Below are positions 32,235 to 32,339 of a stretch of 32,339 nucleotides of DNA, one piece after another. This DNA comes from Butyrivibrio sp. AE3004 (GTDB taxonomy: Bacteria; Bacillota; Clostridia; Lachnospirales; Lachnospiraceae), in the NCBI RefSeq assembly GCF_000703165.1, contig NZ_JNLQ01000005.1, forward strand, positions 1-32,339, read 5' to 3'. Below the pieces are notes generated by a model. It saw nothing but the letters and a program-made list of their open reading frames with translations, was not told where the DNA came from and did not search any database. The translations under genes were made by a program, and so were the position numbers. Positions within the stretch are counted from its first letter, which is position 1. Each line of letters begins with the position of its first letter.

Positions 32235-32260
32235 GTGCGTATTTTGGTGATTATACGCAC
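32235..32260. repeat. 8-bp dyad GTGCGTAT / ATACGCAC at the edge of repeat copy 2
   Basis: Perfect arms at 32235-32242 and 32253-32260. Same position relative to the 109-bp repeat as the dyad at 7708-7732. Confidence 0.6.
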
Positions 32261-32339
32261 CCTTTGTTCTTGTATTTTCAATAGCTTAGGGACACATTTA
32301 CGAAAAATGCGCATTCTGAAAGGTAAATAGTGCGTTTCT
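32250..32339 (+). repeat. 109-bp direct repeat, copy 2 (first 90 bases; continues at 1-19)
   Basis: Matches 7722-7811 with a single mismatch (gcgcattctg versus gcgtattctg). The match continues without gap into bases 1-19, showing that the window is a circular molecule opened inside this repeat. Confidence 0.88.

Overview
The window reads as a complete circular plasmid of about 32.3 kb from a low-GC Firmicute, most likely a Lachnospiraceae (Butyrivibrio/Roseburia-like) gut or rumen bacterium. The host assignment rests on AT-rich codon use, strong Shine-Dalgarno sequences and a DUF5688-like gene. Circularity rests on one observation. A 109-bp sequence at 7722-7830 recurs only if base 32339 is joined to base 1 (32250-32339 followed by 1-19), with two mismatches. 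No rRNA, tRNA or CRISPR array was seen.

Layout. (1) 1-7721 is an accessory block of minus-strand genes bounded by the two direct copies of the 109-bp repeat: a DUF4143-type ATPase, a PIN-like protein, a 1004-residue protein with tandem BamE-like C-terminal repeats, an exported SH3 protein, a group II intron scrap and a pseudogene. A serine resolvase (8013-8609) with nested inverted repeats in front of it sits next to one repeat copy. (2) 8778-14404 (minus strand) holds a zinc-ribbon protein and a lipoprotein, a small Mrr-N-like remnant, an MmeI-like type IIG restriction-modification enzyme with an XRE-type regulator, and a parA / small DNA-binding partner pair flanked on both sides by arrays of 11-bp phased repeats. 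(3) 14773-16368 is the replication protein, an archaeo-eukaryotic-type primase with a C-terminal helix-turn-helix. It converges on a CGNR-type zinc-finger gene. (4) 17686-26121 (plus strand) starts with a good promoter and contains a mobilisation-like module: a replication-relaxation family protein, a membrane protein and a membrane-free VirD4/TraG-type ATPase that together look like a split coupling protein. It also holds several unknown genes and an unusually dense set of long intergenic stem-loops, each ending just before a ribosome binding site. A 740-base non-coding, hairpin-rich stretch at 21811-22550 may be a large structured RNA. Two neighbouring genes near 24.8-25.7 kb carry in-frame TGA codons. 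(5) 26236-31496 has an XRE regulator divergent from three small unknown genes, followed by the most unusual part. One gene fuses a DnaB-type helicase core to a DnaA domain IV (the DnaA-box binding domain), and one gene further on carries a DnaA domain I. The AAA+ domain of DnaA is absent. (6) 31719-32133 looks like a type I toxin-antitoxin locus: a 27-residue membrane peptide on the minus strand and an antisense RNA on the plus strand, each with its own promoter and terminator.

How it may work together (inference): the primase-type Rep and the DnaB-DnaA chimera with the DnaA-N protein would supply a plasmid-specific initiation set; ParA plus its partner acting on the 11-bp arrays would segregate it; the type I toxin, the restriction-modification enzyme and the resolvase would stabilise it; and the split coupling protein would allow transfer using relaxase or pilus functions not visible here.
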